Source: Haloglomus halophilum (GTDB lineage Archaea; Halobacteriota; Halobacteria; Halobacteriales; Haloarculaceae). Taken from it: 64,000 nucleotides of DNA. Location of the stretch: the NCBI RefSeq assembly GCF_024298885.1, contig NZ_CP101166.1:2975149-3039148 (forward strand). Reading direction: 5' to 3'. Numbering within the stretch: position 1 is the stretch's first letter; each line of letters opens with the position of its first letter. A model generated the notes under the pieces. That model saw only the letters and a list, made by a program, of their open reading frames with translations, made no database searches and had not been told where the DNA came from. Positions 26,197 to 35,287 of the stretch are shown in pieces. A program made the position numbers and the translations under genes.

Positions 26197-27548
26197 GCAC
26201 CGGCCGACTGCGACCCGGGCTGCTGGCCGCGCTCGGTGCCGGCGTGCTCGGGCTGGCCACGGGTGAGCCGCTGTTCCTGTTCCTCGGGCTGGTCCCGCTC
26301 GCGTACGGTCTCTTCGGCTATCTCAGCGGCGCGCCGCCGGCGACCATCGCGGTCGAGCGGGCCGTCAGCGACACCGAGCCGCGTCCGGGCGACACTGTGA
26401 CCGTCACGCTCACCGTCGAGAACGAGGGTGACCGGCCGCTCGCCGACGTCCGGGTGGCCGACGACCCGCCCGGCGGGGTCCCGGTCGACGGCCCGACACA
26501 GCTCGCGACGGCGCTCCGGCCGGGCGAGACGACGAGCCTGACGTACGAGATGAGTCTCCCCCGCGGCACGTTCGAGTTCGGCGAGGTCACGGCCCGGAGC
26601 CGGAGCCTCGCGGGCGCGGTCGTCGAGGAGACGGCGGTCGAGGCCGCGGGCGACGGGCTGGTGACCTGTCAGACGCTGCTCGACGCGGTGCCGCTGCAGG
26701 ACCACACCATCCAGTTCGTGGGCCGGACGCCGACCGACACGGGCGGGAGTGGGGTCGAGTTCTACGCCACCCGTGACTACCACCGCGGCGACCCGGTCGG
26801 GCGCATCGACTGGAACCGCTACGCCCGGACGGGGGAGCTGACGACCGTCGAACTGCGCGAGGAGCGCGCGATGACCGTCGTCTTCATCGTCGACGACCGC
26901 GCGGGGGTCCAGCGGTCGGTGCCCGGCTACGGCCCCGACTCGCTCGACCTGGCGACGTACGCGGTCTCGCGGGCGCTCCCCACGCTGCTGGACGAGAACC
27001 ACCGCGTCGGCGTCGGCCTGCTGAGCCGCATCGCCGACGACGAGGGGTTCGTCGAGCCCGGGGGCGGCGAGGCGGTCCGGGCGGCCAGCGAGGCGACGCT
27101 CCGCGACGCTGGCGAGGGCCGGGCTCGCACGGACGGCGGTGACGCGGCCGAGGATGCGGATACCGCCGCCCCGAATGACTCGTCGGAAGCCGAACGGGAG
27201 CCGGAGTCCGTCGGCCGGCGGAACGGGCTCGCGGTCGGGCGGCGGCTGGCCGAGCGGCTGCCGCCGCGGGCGCAGGTGGTCTGCTGTACGCCCCTGACCG
27301 ACGACCTCCCCGCCGGTCTCGCGGACGCGCTCGTCCAGCGGGGGTACGCCCTGACCGTCCTGTCGCCGGATATGCGCACCGCTGGCGATGCCGAGCCAAC
27401 GCTCGGTCGGGAGGTGGCTGCACAGCAGCGAGAGGCCCGCCGACGCCGACTCACCCGGCGCGCGGTGCCGGTCGTGGACTGGTCGCTGGACGCGCCGCTG
27501 GCGTTCGCGCTCGCGGCGGTGTTCGACTCGTGGGGGCGGTCGCTGTGA
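26193..27548 (+). CDS. DUF58 domain protein
   Basis: A 451-aa protein with two N-terminal membrane segments, a beta-rich region (AVSDTEPRPGDTVTVTLTVE, Ig-like, about 50-140) and the DUF58 core around GDPVGRIDWNRYARTGELTT (about 190), followed by a von Willebrand A-like MTVVFIVDDRAG. DUF58 proteins partner with MoxR AAA ATPases. The GTG start overlaps the upstream stop. A low-complexity acidic linker (about 310-345) interrupts the vWA-like part. Membrane-associated assembly or stress role inferred from family context. Confidence 0.88.
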   Translation: MSTGRLRPGLLAALGAGVLGLATGEPLFLFLGLVPLAYGLFGYLSGAPPATIAVERAVSDTEPRPGDTVTVTLTVENEGDRPLADVRVADDPPGGVPVDGPTQLATALRPGETTSLTYEMSLPRGTFEFGEVTARSRSLAGAVVEETAVEAAGDGLVTCQTLLDAVPLQDHTIQFVGRTPTDTGGSGVEFYATRDYHRGDPVGRIDWNRYARTGELTTVELREERAMTVVFIVDDRAGVQRSVPGYGPDSLDLATYAVSRALPTLLDENHRVGVGLLSRIADDEGFVEPGGGEAVRAASEATLRDAGEGRARTDGGDAAEDADTAAPNDSSEAEREPESVGRRNGLAVGRRLAERLPPRAQVVCCTPLTDDLPAGLADALVQRGYALTVLSPDMRTAGDAEPTLGREVAAQQREARRRRLTRRAVPVVDWSLDAPLAFALAAVFDSWGRSL

Positions 27549-29137
27549 GCACGTCCCCGCTCTCGACGGCGGCGACGCCCGGCCGTCGCGAGCGACTCCG
27601 GCAGTGGGTCGGCGGCCTCCGCCGGCGGCTCGCCCGGGTCCGTCCGGCATCGGTCGCTGGCGGCGTCGTCGCGCTCGTGGTGGCGCTGCTGGTGGGCCGT
27701 CTGGTGGTCGGGCTCGGTGCCACCGCGCAGGCGCTGCTGGCCGGTATCGTTCTCGCCAGCGGCGTGTACGCGCTCAACAGCGACCGACCGCTGGTACAGA
27801 TGGGTGGTGTGGTGGTGCTGCTTCCGGGCGGGCTGCTGGTGACCGCGAGTCTCGGCGGGGCCGCATCCGTCGCCGGGCAGAGCCTCGCGGGGAGCCTGAC
27901 GGTGCTGGCCGTCGTCGTCTCGGTCGGCACCATCGGGCTGGTAGCGGCGCTCTCCGGGACCACCGCCCCGGACGAGGGGCAACTGAGCGTCGCGAACTCG
28001 CGGGCGACCCGGGCGTTGCTGGGGCCGCTGGTGCTTCTGGTGGCACTCGTCCTCCCGGACCTCGGACTCGCGGCACAGCTGGCCGGCGTGGCCGCCGACA
28101 TCGCCGGTGTCGTCCTCGACCACCTGCTCGCCTCGCCGCCCGACCTCGCACCCTTCGTCTTCCCGGTGCTGCTGGGCGTCACGGCCGTCCTCTGCCGGCG
28201 TGCGCTCCGGACGGTCCCGGTCGACGCCCTCGTCCAGCCGGACCGCCGTGAGGCGGTCACCCTGCGACTGGCGGCCGTCGAGCGGGCGCTCTCGCGGACG
28301 GCACTCGTCGCCGTCGGGCTCCTGTTCGCACTCGGTGTCCTGAGCGCCGTCGGCGGGTCGCCTGACCTCGCCGGCCTCCGGGCGGCCCTTCCGCCCGCAC
28401 TCGCCGGCATCGTTGCGGGTGTCGTCGGTTCGACGCTGCTGCGGATGGCGCTCCTGACGCTCGCGGCCGCGGCGCTCGTCGTGACCGAGGCCTACCGGCT
28501 CGTCGCACTCGTCCGGGGGGCCAGCCCGCAATCACTGGCCCGCCGGTTCGCACCGCCGCTGGGGGGACTGCTCGCGGCCGCGGTGGTGGCGGCGCTGCTC
28601 ACCGTCTCCGGCGTCGCCGGGGCGACGCGCCAGCGGCTCCTGGCGGCCGTGAACGCCTCGCTCGTCGACCTGCTCGCCGGCTTCGGCCCGTACGTGCTGA
28701 GTGTCGGCATCGCGGCGCTGGTGCTGCTGGCGGCGGTGAGCGCCCTGCGGACGCTGGGTGTGGTGACCTGGCTGGTCGCGCCGCCGCGGGCCGTCGGTCC
28801 GGCACTGGCCGGCCTCGCGTCGTTCGTCCTGGCAGCCGTGGCGCTGGTGGTCGGCGCGACGGTGCTGGCCTTCGGTGTCGCCGCGCTCGCGGTCGTCGCC
28901 TGGGATATCGGGGAGTACGGGCGTGGCCTCGGCGAGGAACTGCTGGCCGACGCCCGGACGACGCGGGCGGAGCTGACCCACGCATCGGGCAGTTTCGCCG
29001 TCGGCATCGCGGCGGTGCTGGTCGCACTGGGGCTCGGCGCGCTCCTCTCGGGGACCGCGGCTATCCCGTCGGCGGTCGGGCTGGCGGCACTGGTGCTGGC
29101 CGTCGGTGCCGCGACGCTACTGCTCTACAGTCTGTGA
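27545..29137 (+). CDS. Polytopic membrane protein of the DUF58/MoxR cluster
   Basis: A 530-aa hydrophobic protein with about 12-14 predicted helices and short loops, rich in Ala/Leu/Val. The GTG at 27545 overlaps the DUF58 stop (GTGA), giving the best start; an upstream in-frame start would overlap further. Similar proteins (DUF7519-like, from memory) close haloarchaeal DUF4129/DUF58 operons. No catalytic motif seen. It converges on moxR with a 24-nt gap. Confidence 0.72.
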   Translation: MSTSPLSTAATPGRRERLRQWVGGLRRRLARVRPASVAGGVVALVVALLVGRLVVGLGATAQALLAGIVLASGVYALNSDRPLVQMGGVVVLLPGGLLVTASLGGAASVAGQSLAGSLTVLAVVVSVGTIGLVAALSGTTAPDEGQLSVANSRATRALLGPLVLLVALVLPDLGLAAQLAGVAADIAGVVLDHLLASPPDLAPFVFPVLLGVTAVLCRRALRTVPVDALVQPDRREAVTLRLAAVERALSRTALVAVGLLFALGVLSAVGGSPDLAGLRAALPPALAGIVAGVVGSTLLRMALLTLAAAALVVTEAYRLVALVRGASPQSLARRFAPPLGGLLAAAVVAALLTVSGVAGATRQRLLAAVNASLVDLLAGFGPYVLSVGIAALVLLAAVSALRTLGVVTWLVAPPRAVGPALAGLASFVLAAVALVVGATVLAFGVAALAVVAWDIGEYGRGLGEELLADARTTRAELTHASGSFAVGIAAVLVALGLGALLSGTAAIPSAVGLAALVLAVGAATLLLYSL

Positions 29138-29161
29138 CCGGCGGTGGTCGGTGTGTCGCTC

Positions 29162-30118
29162 TCAGAGGTCGTCCATCGCCGGGACGGGAACCCGGTCCAG
29201 CACGTCCTCGACGACCGCCCGCTTCTCGATGTCCCGGACCTGTGCCTCGCCCGTGAGGACGAGCCGGTGGGTCAACACCGGGTAGACGACCGCCCGAACG
29301 TCGTCCGGCGCGACGAACGAGCGCCCCTCGAGAACGGCCCGGGCGCGCGCGGCCTCGAACAGCCGCTGGACGCCACGCGGCGAGACACCGACCTCGACGC
29401 GGCTGTCCTGCCGCGTCTCGCGACCCAGGTCGACGACGTACTCGCGGATGTCGTCGTGTGTCTCGACCGTCTCGGGGACGGCCTGCAGTTCCGTGACCGT
29501 CTCGCGGTCGGTGACACGCTCGGCGCTCGGGGCCTGTGTCGTCCGGCTCGCGCGGCGGTCGATGAGTTCGAGTTCGCCGTCACGGTCCGGATAGCCCATC
29601 GAGGTCTTCACCGTGAAGCGGTCGACCTGAGCCTCGGGCAGCCGGAAGGTCCCCTCCTGCTCGACGGGGTTCTGGGTGGCGATGACGAAGAACGGCTCCG
29701 GCAGGTCGCGCGTCTCCCCGTCGACGGACACCTGTCCCTCCTCCATCGCTTCGAGCAGCGCGGCCTGGGTCTTCGGCGGCGCACGGTTGATCTCGTCCGC
29801 GAGCACGACGTTCGCGAAGACGGGCCCCTCCGAGAACTCGAAGGCGCCCTCGTGTTCGTTGTAGACGTGCGTGCCCGTGATGTCCGAGGGGAGCAGGTCC
29901 GGCGTGAACTGGATGCGCGTGAACTCCAGTCCCAGCGCCGTCGCCAGCGTCCGCGCGGTCAGCGTCTTGCCGGTTCCGGGCACGTCCTCCAGCAGCACGT
30001 GCCCGTTCGCGAGCACGCCCGTCAGCACGGTCTCGAAAAAGGAGCGCTCCCCGATGACCGTCCCCGTCACTGCCTCCAGCACCGACTCGCACTGACCGGC
30101 GGCCGCCTCGATATCCAT
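29162..30118 (-). CDS. MoxR-family AAA ATPase
   Basis: A 318-aa AAA+ ATPase. Walker A is LLEDVPGTGKTLTARTLA (about residue 44), Walker B VVLADEINRAPPKTQAALLE, sensor 1 FFVIATQNPVEQEGTFRLPE, and the arginine and sensor 2 region SPRGVQRLFEAARARA. MoxR ATPases act as chaperones with DUF58/vWA partners, which are the three genes to its left. Unusually it lies on the opposite strand, converging on the cluster, and so has its own promoter (AAGTTATTT at about 30143-30154, 25-35 nt upstream). Confidence 0.92.
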   Translation of the reverse strand: MDIEAAAGQCESVLEAVTGTVIGERSFFETVLTGVLANGHVLLEDVPGTGKTLTARTLATALGLEFTRIQFTPDLLPSDITGTHVYNEHEGAFEFSEGPVFANVVLADEINRAPPKTQAALLEAMEEGQVSVDGETRDLPEPFFVIATQNPVEQEGTFRLPEAQVDRFTVKTSMGYPDRDGELELIDRRASRTTQAPSAERVTDRETVTELQAVPETVETHDDIREYVVDLGRETRQDSRVEVGVSPRGVQRLFEAARARAVLEGRSFVAPDDVRAVVYPVLTHRLVLTGEAQVRDIEKRAVVEDVLDRVPVPAMDDL

Positions 30119-30183
30119 GCCGGGTTCTCCCGTGGGCCGCCGAAATAACTTCCGTGAACCACCGTCGGCGACGGCCGTGACAA

Positions 30184-30200
30184 CTCCCCGGAACGGGGAG
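30184..30200. repeat. Perfect inverted repeat near divergent promoters
   Basis: CTCCCCG-GAA-CGGGGAG is a 7-bp perfect palindrome with a 3-nt centre. It lies between the moxR promoter and the TTTTAG box (about 30204-30209) of the gene at 30239. It could be an operator or a fortuitous GC hairpin. Confidence 0.5.
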
Positions 30201-30238
30201 GGGGTTTTAGTCGTCCCCGCACTGCTGGCATCATCCCT

Positions 30239-30937
30239 ATGGGGGAATCTCCCGTGGACGGTGGTATGACCGACGAGAGTGCGGACGACCGGTTCCCCGC
30301 GGACGGCTGGCACAGCAAGACCGAGCCGCGGGTCGAGAGCGACGGTGGGGTCGCCCGGCCGAACGCGGACCTCGGCCGTGGAACCGAACTCCCGCCGGCT
30401 GATGCCGGGAACGCCGCCGCTGAATCGACGGACGAGTCGCTGCTGAGCCCTCACGGCCGCTCCCTGCTCGCCTACGTGGGGAGTGTCGTGGCGGTGTTCG
30501 TGGCCGCGGGCGTCGGCCTCGGCCTCGGTTCGAACTTCATCCTCGGCTTCCTCATCGAGCAGTTCGTCGAGCCGGGTGCCAGCCCGACCGACAGCACGCT
30601 CGTCAGCATCATGCTGCTCCACAACGTCATCACGCCGTTCCTCGTGGGCCCGCTGATGGCCATCGGTGCGGGCGCGCTGCTGGGCCGGGCGCTCCCGGAC
30701 CGTCCCCTCACCGCGACGGCCGTCGGCGGAACGGCGTCGCTGGTCGGGTTCTACCTGATGACCGGCCTCACGCTGTTCCTCACCATCAACGTCATCGCGC
30801 AGTACTCCACCGGCGGTGGTGGGGGCGGTGGCGCCCTCGATCAGGCGGCGCTGGGCAAGCAGGTCATCGAGAGCGGCATCCCCGCGGCACTCGTCGGCGC
30901 GGCGGGCGCCTACATCGGCTCGTACATCTCCGACTGA
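30239..30937 (+). CDS. Predicted four-helix membrane protein
   Basis: A 232-aa protein: a 75-residue acidic, disordered-looking N-terminus precedes four hydrophobic segments (YVGSVVAVFVAAGVGLGLG, MLLHNVITPFLVGPLMAIGA, ALVGFYLMTGLTLFL-like segment, and IPAALVGAAGAYIGSYI). A poly-Gly loop follows the third. TTTTAG about 30 nt upstream supports the ATG at 30239; an internal ATG at codon 10 is an alternative. No family recognised. Confidence 0.7.
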   Translation: MGESPVDGGMTDESADDRFPADGWHSKTEPRVESDGGVARPNADLGRGTELPPADAGNAAAESTDESLLSPHGRSLLAYVGSVVAVFVAAGVGLGLGSNFILGFLIEQFVEPGASPTDSTLVSIMLLHNVITPFLVGPLMAIGAGALLGRALPDRPLTATAVGGTASLVGFYLMTGLTLFLTINVIAQYSTGGGGGGGALDQAALGKQVIESGIPAALVGAAGAYIGSYISD

Positions 30938-31050
30938 GGCGGTCCTCCGTCTCCGACGACACGGGGCGACGGTTCCGGTTCCTCGCTTGCGGTTTCTCCC
31001 ACCGCTCTCGGCCGGCGGACTTTTGCACACCCCTGCCGTAGCGCCGTCCG

Positions 31051-31788
31051 ATGGAGGAGTCCCCGTTCAGCATCGACCCACACGTCCACTCGGAGGGCTC
31101 CTACGACGGCCGCGAACCCGTCGAACTGCTCCTCGAACACGCGGCGGACATCGACCTCGATGCCATCGTCGTCACCGACCACGACACCATCGAGGAGTCG
31201 CTGCGCGCCGCACGCCTGGCGCCGGCGTACGGGCTCGTCGGCGTCCCGGGTGTGGAGGTCTCGACCGCGGACGGCCACCTGCTCGCCATCGGCGTCGAGG
31301 AGTGTCCGACCCCGGGCCGGCCGCTCCCCGACACCGTGGCGACGGTCCGCGAGATGGGTGGGGTGGCGGTCGTCCCGCACCCGTTCCAGCGCACGCGTCA
31401 CGGCGTCCCGCGCCGCCGGCTCGCGGGTGTCGACGTCGACGGCATCGAGACGTACAACGCCTGGCTGTTCACGGGCTACCGGAACCGCCGGGCGGCCGCG
31501 TTCGCGCGTCGCTACGGCCACGCCGACCTCGCGGGCAGCGACGCCCACCGCGTCGAGACCGTCGGCCGCGCGTTCACCGCGCTGGACCTGCCGACCGACG
31601 GCAGCGCGACGGCCGACGATGTGGTGGCGGCCATCCGGCGCGGCGACACCGCGGTCCACGGCCGCCGGGCGCCGCTCCACCGCTGTGCCGGCCACTACGT
31701 CAAGGGTGCCGCCCGGAAGTCCGGCTACGCGGCCCGGAAGGCCCCCGGCGTCGCCACGTCCGTGGCGTCGGCGGTCTTTCCCTTCTAG
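31051..31788 (+). CDS. PHP-domain metal-dependent phosphoesterase
   Basis: A 245-aa PHP domain protein. Metal ligands are visible in DPHVHSEGSYDG (motif I), VVTDHDTIEES (motif II), VPGVEVSTADGHLLAIG (motif III), VVPHPFQR and the C-terminal DLAGSDAHRVETVGRAFT. Standalone proteins of this type hydrolyse phosphoesters such as 3',5'-bisphosphates or short RNA. The C-terminal 40 residues are basic for this proteome. CTTTTGC about 30 nt upstream is the promoter element. Confidence 0.9.
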   Translation: MEESPFSIDPHVHSEGSYDGREPVELLLEHAADIDLDAIVVTDHDTIEESLRAARLAPAYGLVGVPGVEVSTADGHLLAIGVEECPTPGRPLPDTVATVREMGGVAVVPHPFQRTRHGVPRRRLAGVDVDGIETYNAWLFTGYRNRRAAAFARRYGHADLAGSDAHRVETVGRAFTALDLPTDGSATADDVVAAIRRGDTAVHGRRAPLHRCAGHYVKGAARKSGYAARKAPGVATSVASAVFPF

Positions 31789-31807
31789 TTGTGGGTCCCA
31801 ATTATCC

Positions 31808-31837
31808 ACTTCTAGCCACGGTATTGTGGATAGAAGT
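31808..31837. promoter_or_regulatory. 12-bp inverted repeat upstream of hsp20
   Basis: ACTTCTAGCCAC at 31808-31819 and GTGGATAGAAGT at 31826-31837 are inverted copies with one mismatch and a 6-nt centre. The centre lies about 85 nt upstream of the hsp20 ATG, 20 nt after the PHP gene stop. It may be an operator or a terminator for the PHP gene; no T-run follows. Confidence 0.55.
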
Positions 31838-31866
31838 ATGACAGCACTGTTCTCGCGGAGTTCAAG

Positions 31867-31899
31867 ACTGTATGAACCGTACAGTTACCCCGTAAGGTA
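31867..31899. promoter_or_regulatory. Second palindrome set in the hsp20 promoter
   Basis: ACTGTA (31867-31872) and TACAGT (31880-31885) form an inverted repeat with a 7-nt spacer. TTACC/GGTAA (31885-31889 and 31895-31899) forms another, overlapping the likely promoter 20-40 nt upstream of hsp20. Position suggests a heat-shock regulator site; no regulator is known from the sequence. Confidence 0.5.
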
Positions 31900-31905
31900 A
31901 ATGAT

Positions 31906-32352
31906 ATGGTAAACCGACGCACCCCCTTCGACGAGATGGACAGCACCATGAACCGCATGTTCCGCACCATGTTCGACGAGTTCGGCTCCGGGCTCGGGCT
32001 CGACTACAGCGGCGAGGGGCGGATGGGCCGGCGCGACATCCACCTGAACATCGACGAGTCCGACGACGGCTACGTCGTCATCGCGGACCTTCCGGGCTTC
32101 GAGAAGGAGGAGATCGACCTCCGGTTCGACGACGGCTTCCTCATCATCGCGGCCGAGCACGAGGTGTCCGAGGGCGACGACGCGATGCACTACACCCGCT
32201 CGCGCAGCGCCTTCGAGCGCGTGCGCCTCCCCGAGGGCGACATCGTGGTCGAGGAGATCGAGGCCGAGTACCACAACGGCGTCCTCGAGATCCACGTCCC
32301 GATGGCCGAGGCGATGGACGAGGACGAGGGCCACCGCATCGATATCGACTGA
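31906..32352 (+). CDS. hsp20: Hsp20/alpha-crystallin family small heat-shock protein
   Basis: A 148-aa small heat-shock protein. The alpha-crystallin domain (about 45-135) contains DGYVVIADLPGFEKEEIDLR, LIIAAEHEV and the C-terminal EYHNGVLEIHVPM with its Gly-Val-Leu motif. Such proteins are ATP-independent holdases. The N-terminal MNRMFRTMFDEFGSG is typical. The upstream region holds two palindrome sets and the downstream region a strong inverted repeat, suggesting a tightly regulated single-gene unit. Confidence 0.93.
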   Translation: MVNRRTPFDEMDSTMNRMFRTMFDEFGSGLGLDYSGEGRMGRRDIHLNIDESDDGYVVIADLPGFEKEEIDLRFDDGFLIIAAEHEVSEGDDAMHYTRSRSAFERVRLPEGDIVVEEIEAEYHNGVLEIHVPMAEAMDEDEGHRIDID

Positions 32353-32402
32353 GCGGTCTCCTGTCTTCCCCCCCACCGTGACGGCGGGCCGAAGGAGACC
32401 GC
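32353..32402 (+). terminator. Inverted repeat directly after hsp20
   Basis: GCGGTCTCCT (32353-32362), starting at the base after the hsp20 stop, is perfectly complementary to AGGAGACCGC (32393-32402), with a 30-nt loop containing a C-rich run. It may serve as a 3' hairpin or processing structure for the hsp20 mRNA. Confidence 0.5.
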
Positions 32403-32539
32403 GACGGCGAGCCCGGCCGAACCTGATGGCTCATGACCGTCCGGCCGGCGCTCCAACGGGACGCCATCCCGGCCGTGTGGTTCCTCCAGATGAATGTCAC
32501 CATTGATTACCCCCGGGACGCAGTATCACGGCAACAGGT

Positions 32540-34543
32540 ATGTCCGGAACATCGAACGAGCCGCCGTGGCTCCAGGCCGAACGGGACTACACCGACGAGG
32601 TCGTCGGGGAGAACACCATCCCGCAGCTGTTCGCCGAGAGCGCGACCCGGCACGCCAACCGGGACGCACAGTGGTACAAGGGTGGTATCTACCAGCGGTC
32701 GCTGGCCGACGGCATCGTGCCGGCAGCGCCGAAGGACCAGTACGCCTCGCTGACCTACGACGAGATGTTGAACGTGGTCCAGCGGCTGGCCGCCGGCCTT
32801 CGCGACATCGGCATGGAGACGGGCGACCGGGTCGGCATCTTCGCCGGCACGCGGATGGAGTGGGCCCAGAGCGACCTCGCCGTCCTCTCGGCGGGCGGCG
32901 TCGTCACGACCGTCTACACGGAGTCGAGCCCGCGGCAGGTCCGCTACCTGCTCGACGACCCCGACGCCGACGGCGTCGTCGTCGAGAACGAGGCACTGCT
33001 GGAGCGGGTCCTGGAGGTCGAGGACGACCTCGACCTGGAGTTCATCGTCGTGATGGACGAGCTGGACGACGAGGCCCACGTCGAGCGCGCGGACGTGTTC
33101 ACGCTGGCCGACCTCTACCGCCGTGGCGACGAGGCGTTCGACCCGGACCACTGGGACGAGTGGCTCCACAGCCGCGAACCGGAGGACACCGCGAGCCTCA
33201 TCTACACCTCCGGGACGACCGGCCAGCCGAAGGGCGTCCAGCTGAGCCACGCCAACTTCCGGGCCAACATCAACGGCGTCCGCAAACGGTTCGGCCCCCG
33301 CAACGACAAGCCCGCCGACGTGCCCGTCCTGGACGAGTCGGCCCGCTCGCTGTCCTTCCTCCCGCTGGCGCACGTCTTCGAGCGGACGGCCGGGAACTTC
33401 GTCATGTTCGCCTCCGGTGGGACCGTCGCGTACGCCGAATCCACCGACACCATCGCCGAGGACATCCAGCTCGTCGAGCCCACCACCGCGACGAGCGTCC
33501 CCCGGGTGTACGAGCGCATCTTCGATCAGATGCGGGCCCAGGCAACCGAGTCCGACACCAAAGAGCGCATCTTCGAGTGGGCCATCGAGATCGGCCGCGA
33601 GCACGCCCGCACCGACGACCCGGACCTCGGGCTCCGGGTGAAGTACGCCATCGCGAACAAACTGGTCTTCTCGCAGGTCAAAGAGCAGATGGGCGGCAAC
33701 ATCGACTTCTTCATCTCCGGCGGCGGGTCGCTCTCGAAGCGCCTCGCCGAGCTGTTCGAGGGGATGGGCCTCCCCATCCTCGAGGGGTACGGTCTCACGG
33801 AGACCGCGCCCGTCGTCTCCACGAACCCGCCGGAGGACCCGCGTCCCGGCACGCTGGGCCCGGCGCTGACGAACGTCGACCTCAAACTCGACAGCTCCGT
33901 CATCACGACCGAGCAGGCCCAGAAGGCCCGCCCGGACAGCAAAATCGGCGAACTGCTCGTGAAGGGTCCCAACGTGACCGAGGGCTACTGGGAGAAGCCC
34001 GAGGCGACGATGGACGCCTTCACGAAGGACGGCTGGTTCCGCACGGGCGACATCATCGAGCGGACGAGTGACGGCTACCTCGTCTACCACGACCGGCTGA
34101 AGCAGCTGCTCGTGCTCGACACCGGCAAGAACGTCGCCCCGGGACCCATCGAGGACGCCTTCGCCACCTCCGACCGCATCCAGCAGGTGATGGTGATGGG
34201 CGACAACGAGAAGTTCGTCTCCGCCCTGGTCGTCCCGGACTTCGAGGCCATCCGGCGCTGGGCCGACCGCGAGGGCGTCGACATCCCGGACACGAACGAG
34301 GGCATCTGTAACGACCCCCAGGTCCGTGAGTACGTCGAGGCGGAGGTCGACCGCGTCAACGAGCAGTTCGAGAAGTACGAGCGCATCAAGGAGTTCCGGA
34401 TGGTCCCGGTCGAGTGGACCCCGGAGAACGACCTGTTGACACCCTCGATGAAGGTCAAGCGGCGGAACGTCCTCGACCGCTTCACCGGGAAGTACGACGA
34501 CATCTACGGCGAGCAGGAGGCCCGCGCCGCGGCCGACGACTGA
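32540..34543 (+). CDS. Long-chain acyl-CoA synthetase (second copy)
   Basis: A 667-aa AMP-forming acyl-CoA synthetase, paralogous to the gene at 9419-11416. It has SLIYTSGTTGQPKGVQLSHA, EGYGLTETAPVVSTNPPE, WFRTGDIIERTSDGYLVYHD, and LLVLDTGKNVAPGPIEDAFA. The ATG at 32540 gives an N-terminus colinear with the paralogue (QAERDYTDEVVGENTIPQLF). It ends in AAADD exactly where the convergent HAD gene ends: the two stop codons abut with no spacer. Substrate range unknown. Confidence 0.93.
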   Translation: MSGTSNEPPWLQAERDYTDEVVGENTIPQLFAESATRHANRDAQWYKGGIYQRSLADGIVPAAPKDQYASLTYDEMLNVVQRLAAGLRDIGMETGDRVGIFAGTRMEWAQSDLAVLSAGGVVTTVYTESSPRQVRYLLDDPDADGVVVENEALLERVLEVEDDLDLEFIVVMDELDDEAHVERADVFTLADLYRRGDEAFDPDHWDEWLHSREPEDTASLIYTSGTTGQPKGVQLSHANFRANINGVRKRFGPRNDKPADVPVLDESARSLSFLPLAHVFERTAGNFVMFASGGTVAYAESTDTIAEDIQLVEPTTATSVPRVYERIFDQMRAQATESDTKERIFEWAIEIGREHARTDDPDLGLRVKYAIANKLVFSQVKEQMGGNIDFFISGGGSLSKRLAELFEGMGLPILEGYGLTETAPVVSTNPPEDPRPGTLGPALTNVDLKLDSSVITTEQAQKARPDSKIGELLVKGPNVTEGYWEKPEATMDAFTKDGWFRTGDIIERTSDGYLVYHDRLKQLLVLDTGKNVAPGPIEDAFATSDRIQQVMVMGDNEKFVSALVVPDFEAIRRWADREGVDIPDTNEGICNDPQVREYVEAEVDRVNEQFEKYERIKEFRMVPVEWTPENDLLTPSMKVKRRNVLDRFTGKYDDIYGEQEARAAADD

Positions 34544-35245
34544 CTACGCCGCGTCCGGCTCGCTGTCGAGGTTCTCCTTGCCGTTCCCGCTCGCGAGGGC
34601 CGCGACCGAGTCCAGCCCGTCCACCACGTGCGTCGGCGTCACCCCGTCGGGCACCGCGGGGCAGTGGGGGCGCCGGACGAAGACCGAATCCAGTCCCGCC
34701 TGCTCGGCGGCGACCACATCGCTCGCGCTGTCACCCACGTAGAGCGCCGTCGATGCGTCCAGGTCGGCCAGTGCGCGGTTCAGATAGTGCGTGTTCGGCT
34801 TCTTCCGGTCGAGGCTCTCGACGGTCATCGGGCGGCCGTAGTGGGTCTCGAACCAGCCGCCGAGGTCGAAGAAGTCCAGCACGAACGCGACGGTGCTGTG
34901 GTGGTTGTTGCTGACGACGCCCCGCGCGGTCGGGATGTCGGCTACGGCGTGGATGTCGTCGTACGTGGTGCGTTCGCCGGCGTGGAACGCCTCGATCTGG
35001 GAATCCTCGTCGAACCGTTCGCGGGCGGCCCAGAGGGTCGCTGGGTCGAGGTCGTGTGCCGCGGCCACCTCGCGGAGCGCGTCGATGGTCACGCCGTGCC
35101 GGAGGGCCTCGACGTGGTCGGGGTCGGGGTCGGCAACGCCGACTGACTCGAAGGCGGCCGCCACGGCCGCAGCCTGCGTCTCGGGGGCAGGTGGCTCTAC
35201 CAGCACCCCGTCGTTGTCGAAGAGGACCGCATCGTATGGGGACAC
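34544..35245 (-). CDS. HAD-superfamily hydrolase (phosphoglycolate phosphatase-like)
   Basis: A 233-aa HAD phosphatase. Motif I is VLFDNDGVLVEPP with the nucleophilic Asp, motif II GVVSNNHHST, motif III the Lys in DRKKPNTHYL, and motif IV YVGDSASDVVAAEQAG. Motif I has DND rather than the usual DxD of a strict DLDGT, but the two Asp are kept. A helical cap domain spans about 18-85. It converges directly on the acyl-CoA synthetase, and its start is 42 nt from the end of aglJ. Substrate unknown. Confidence 0.9.
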   Translation of the reverse strand: MSPYDAVLFDNDGVLVEPPAPETQAAAVAAAFESVGVADPDPDHVEALRHGVTIDALREVAAAHDLDPATLWAARERFDEDSQIEAFHAGERTTYDDIHAVADIPTARGVVSNNHHSTVAFVLDFFDLGGWFETHYGRPMTVESLDRKKPNTHYLNRALADLDASTALYVGDSASDVVAAEQAGLDSVFVRRPHCPAVPDGVTPTHVVDGLDSVAALASGNGKENLDSEPDAA

Positions 35246-35287
35246 GACCGATGGTAGCCAGAAGCGGGTGTTGACCGTTTCGGAGCG

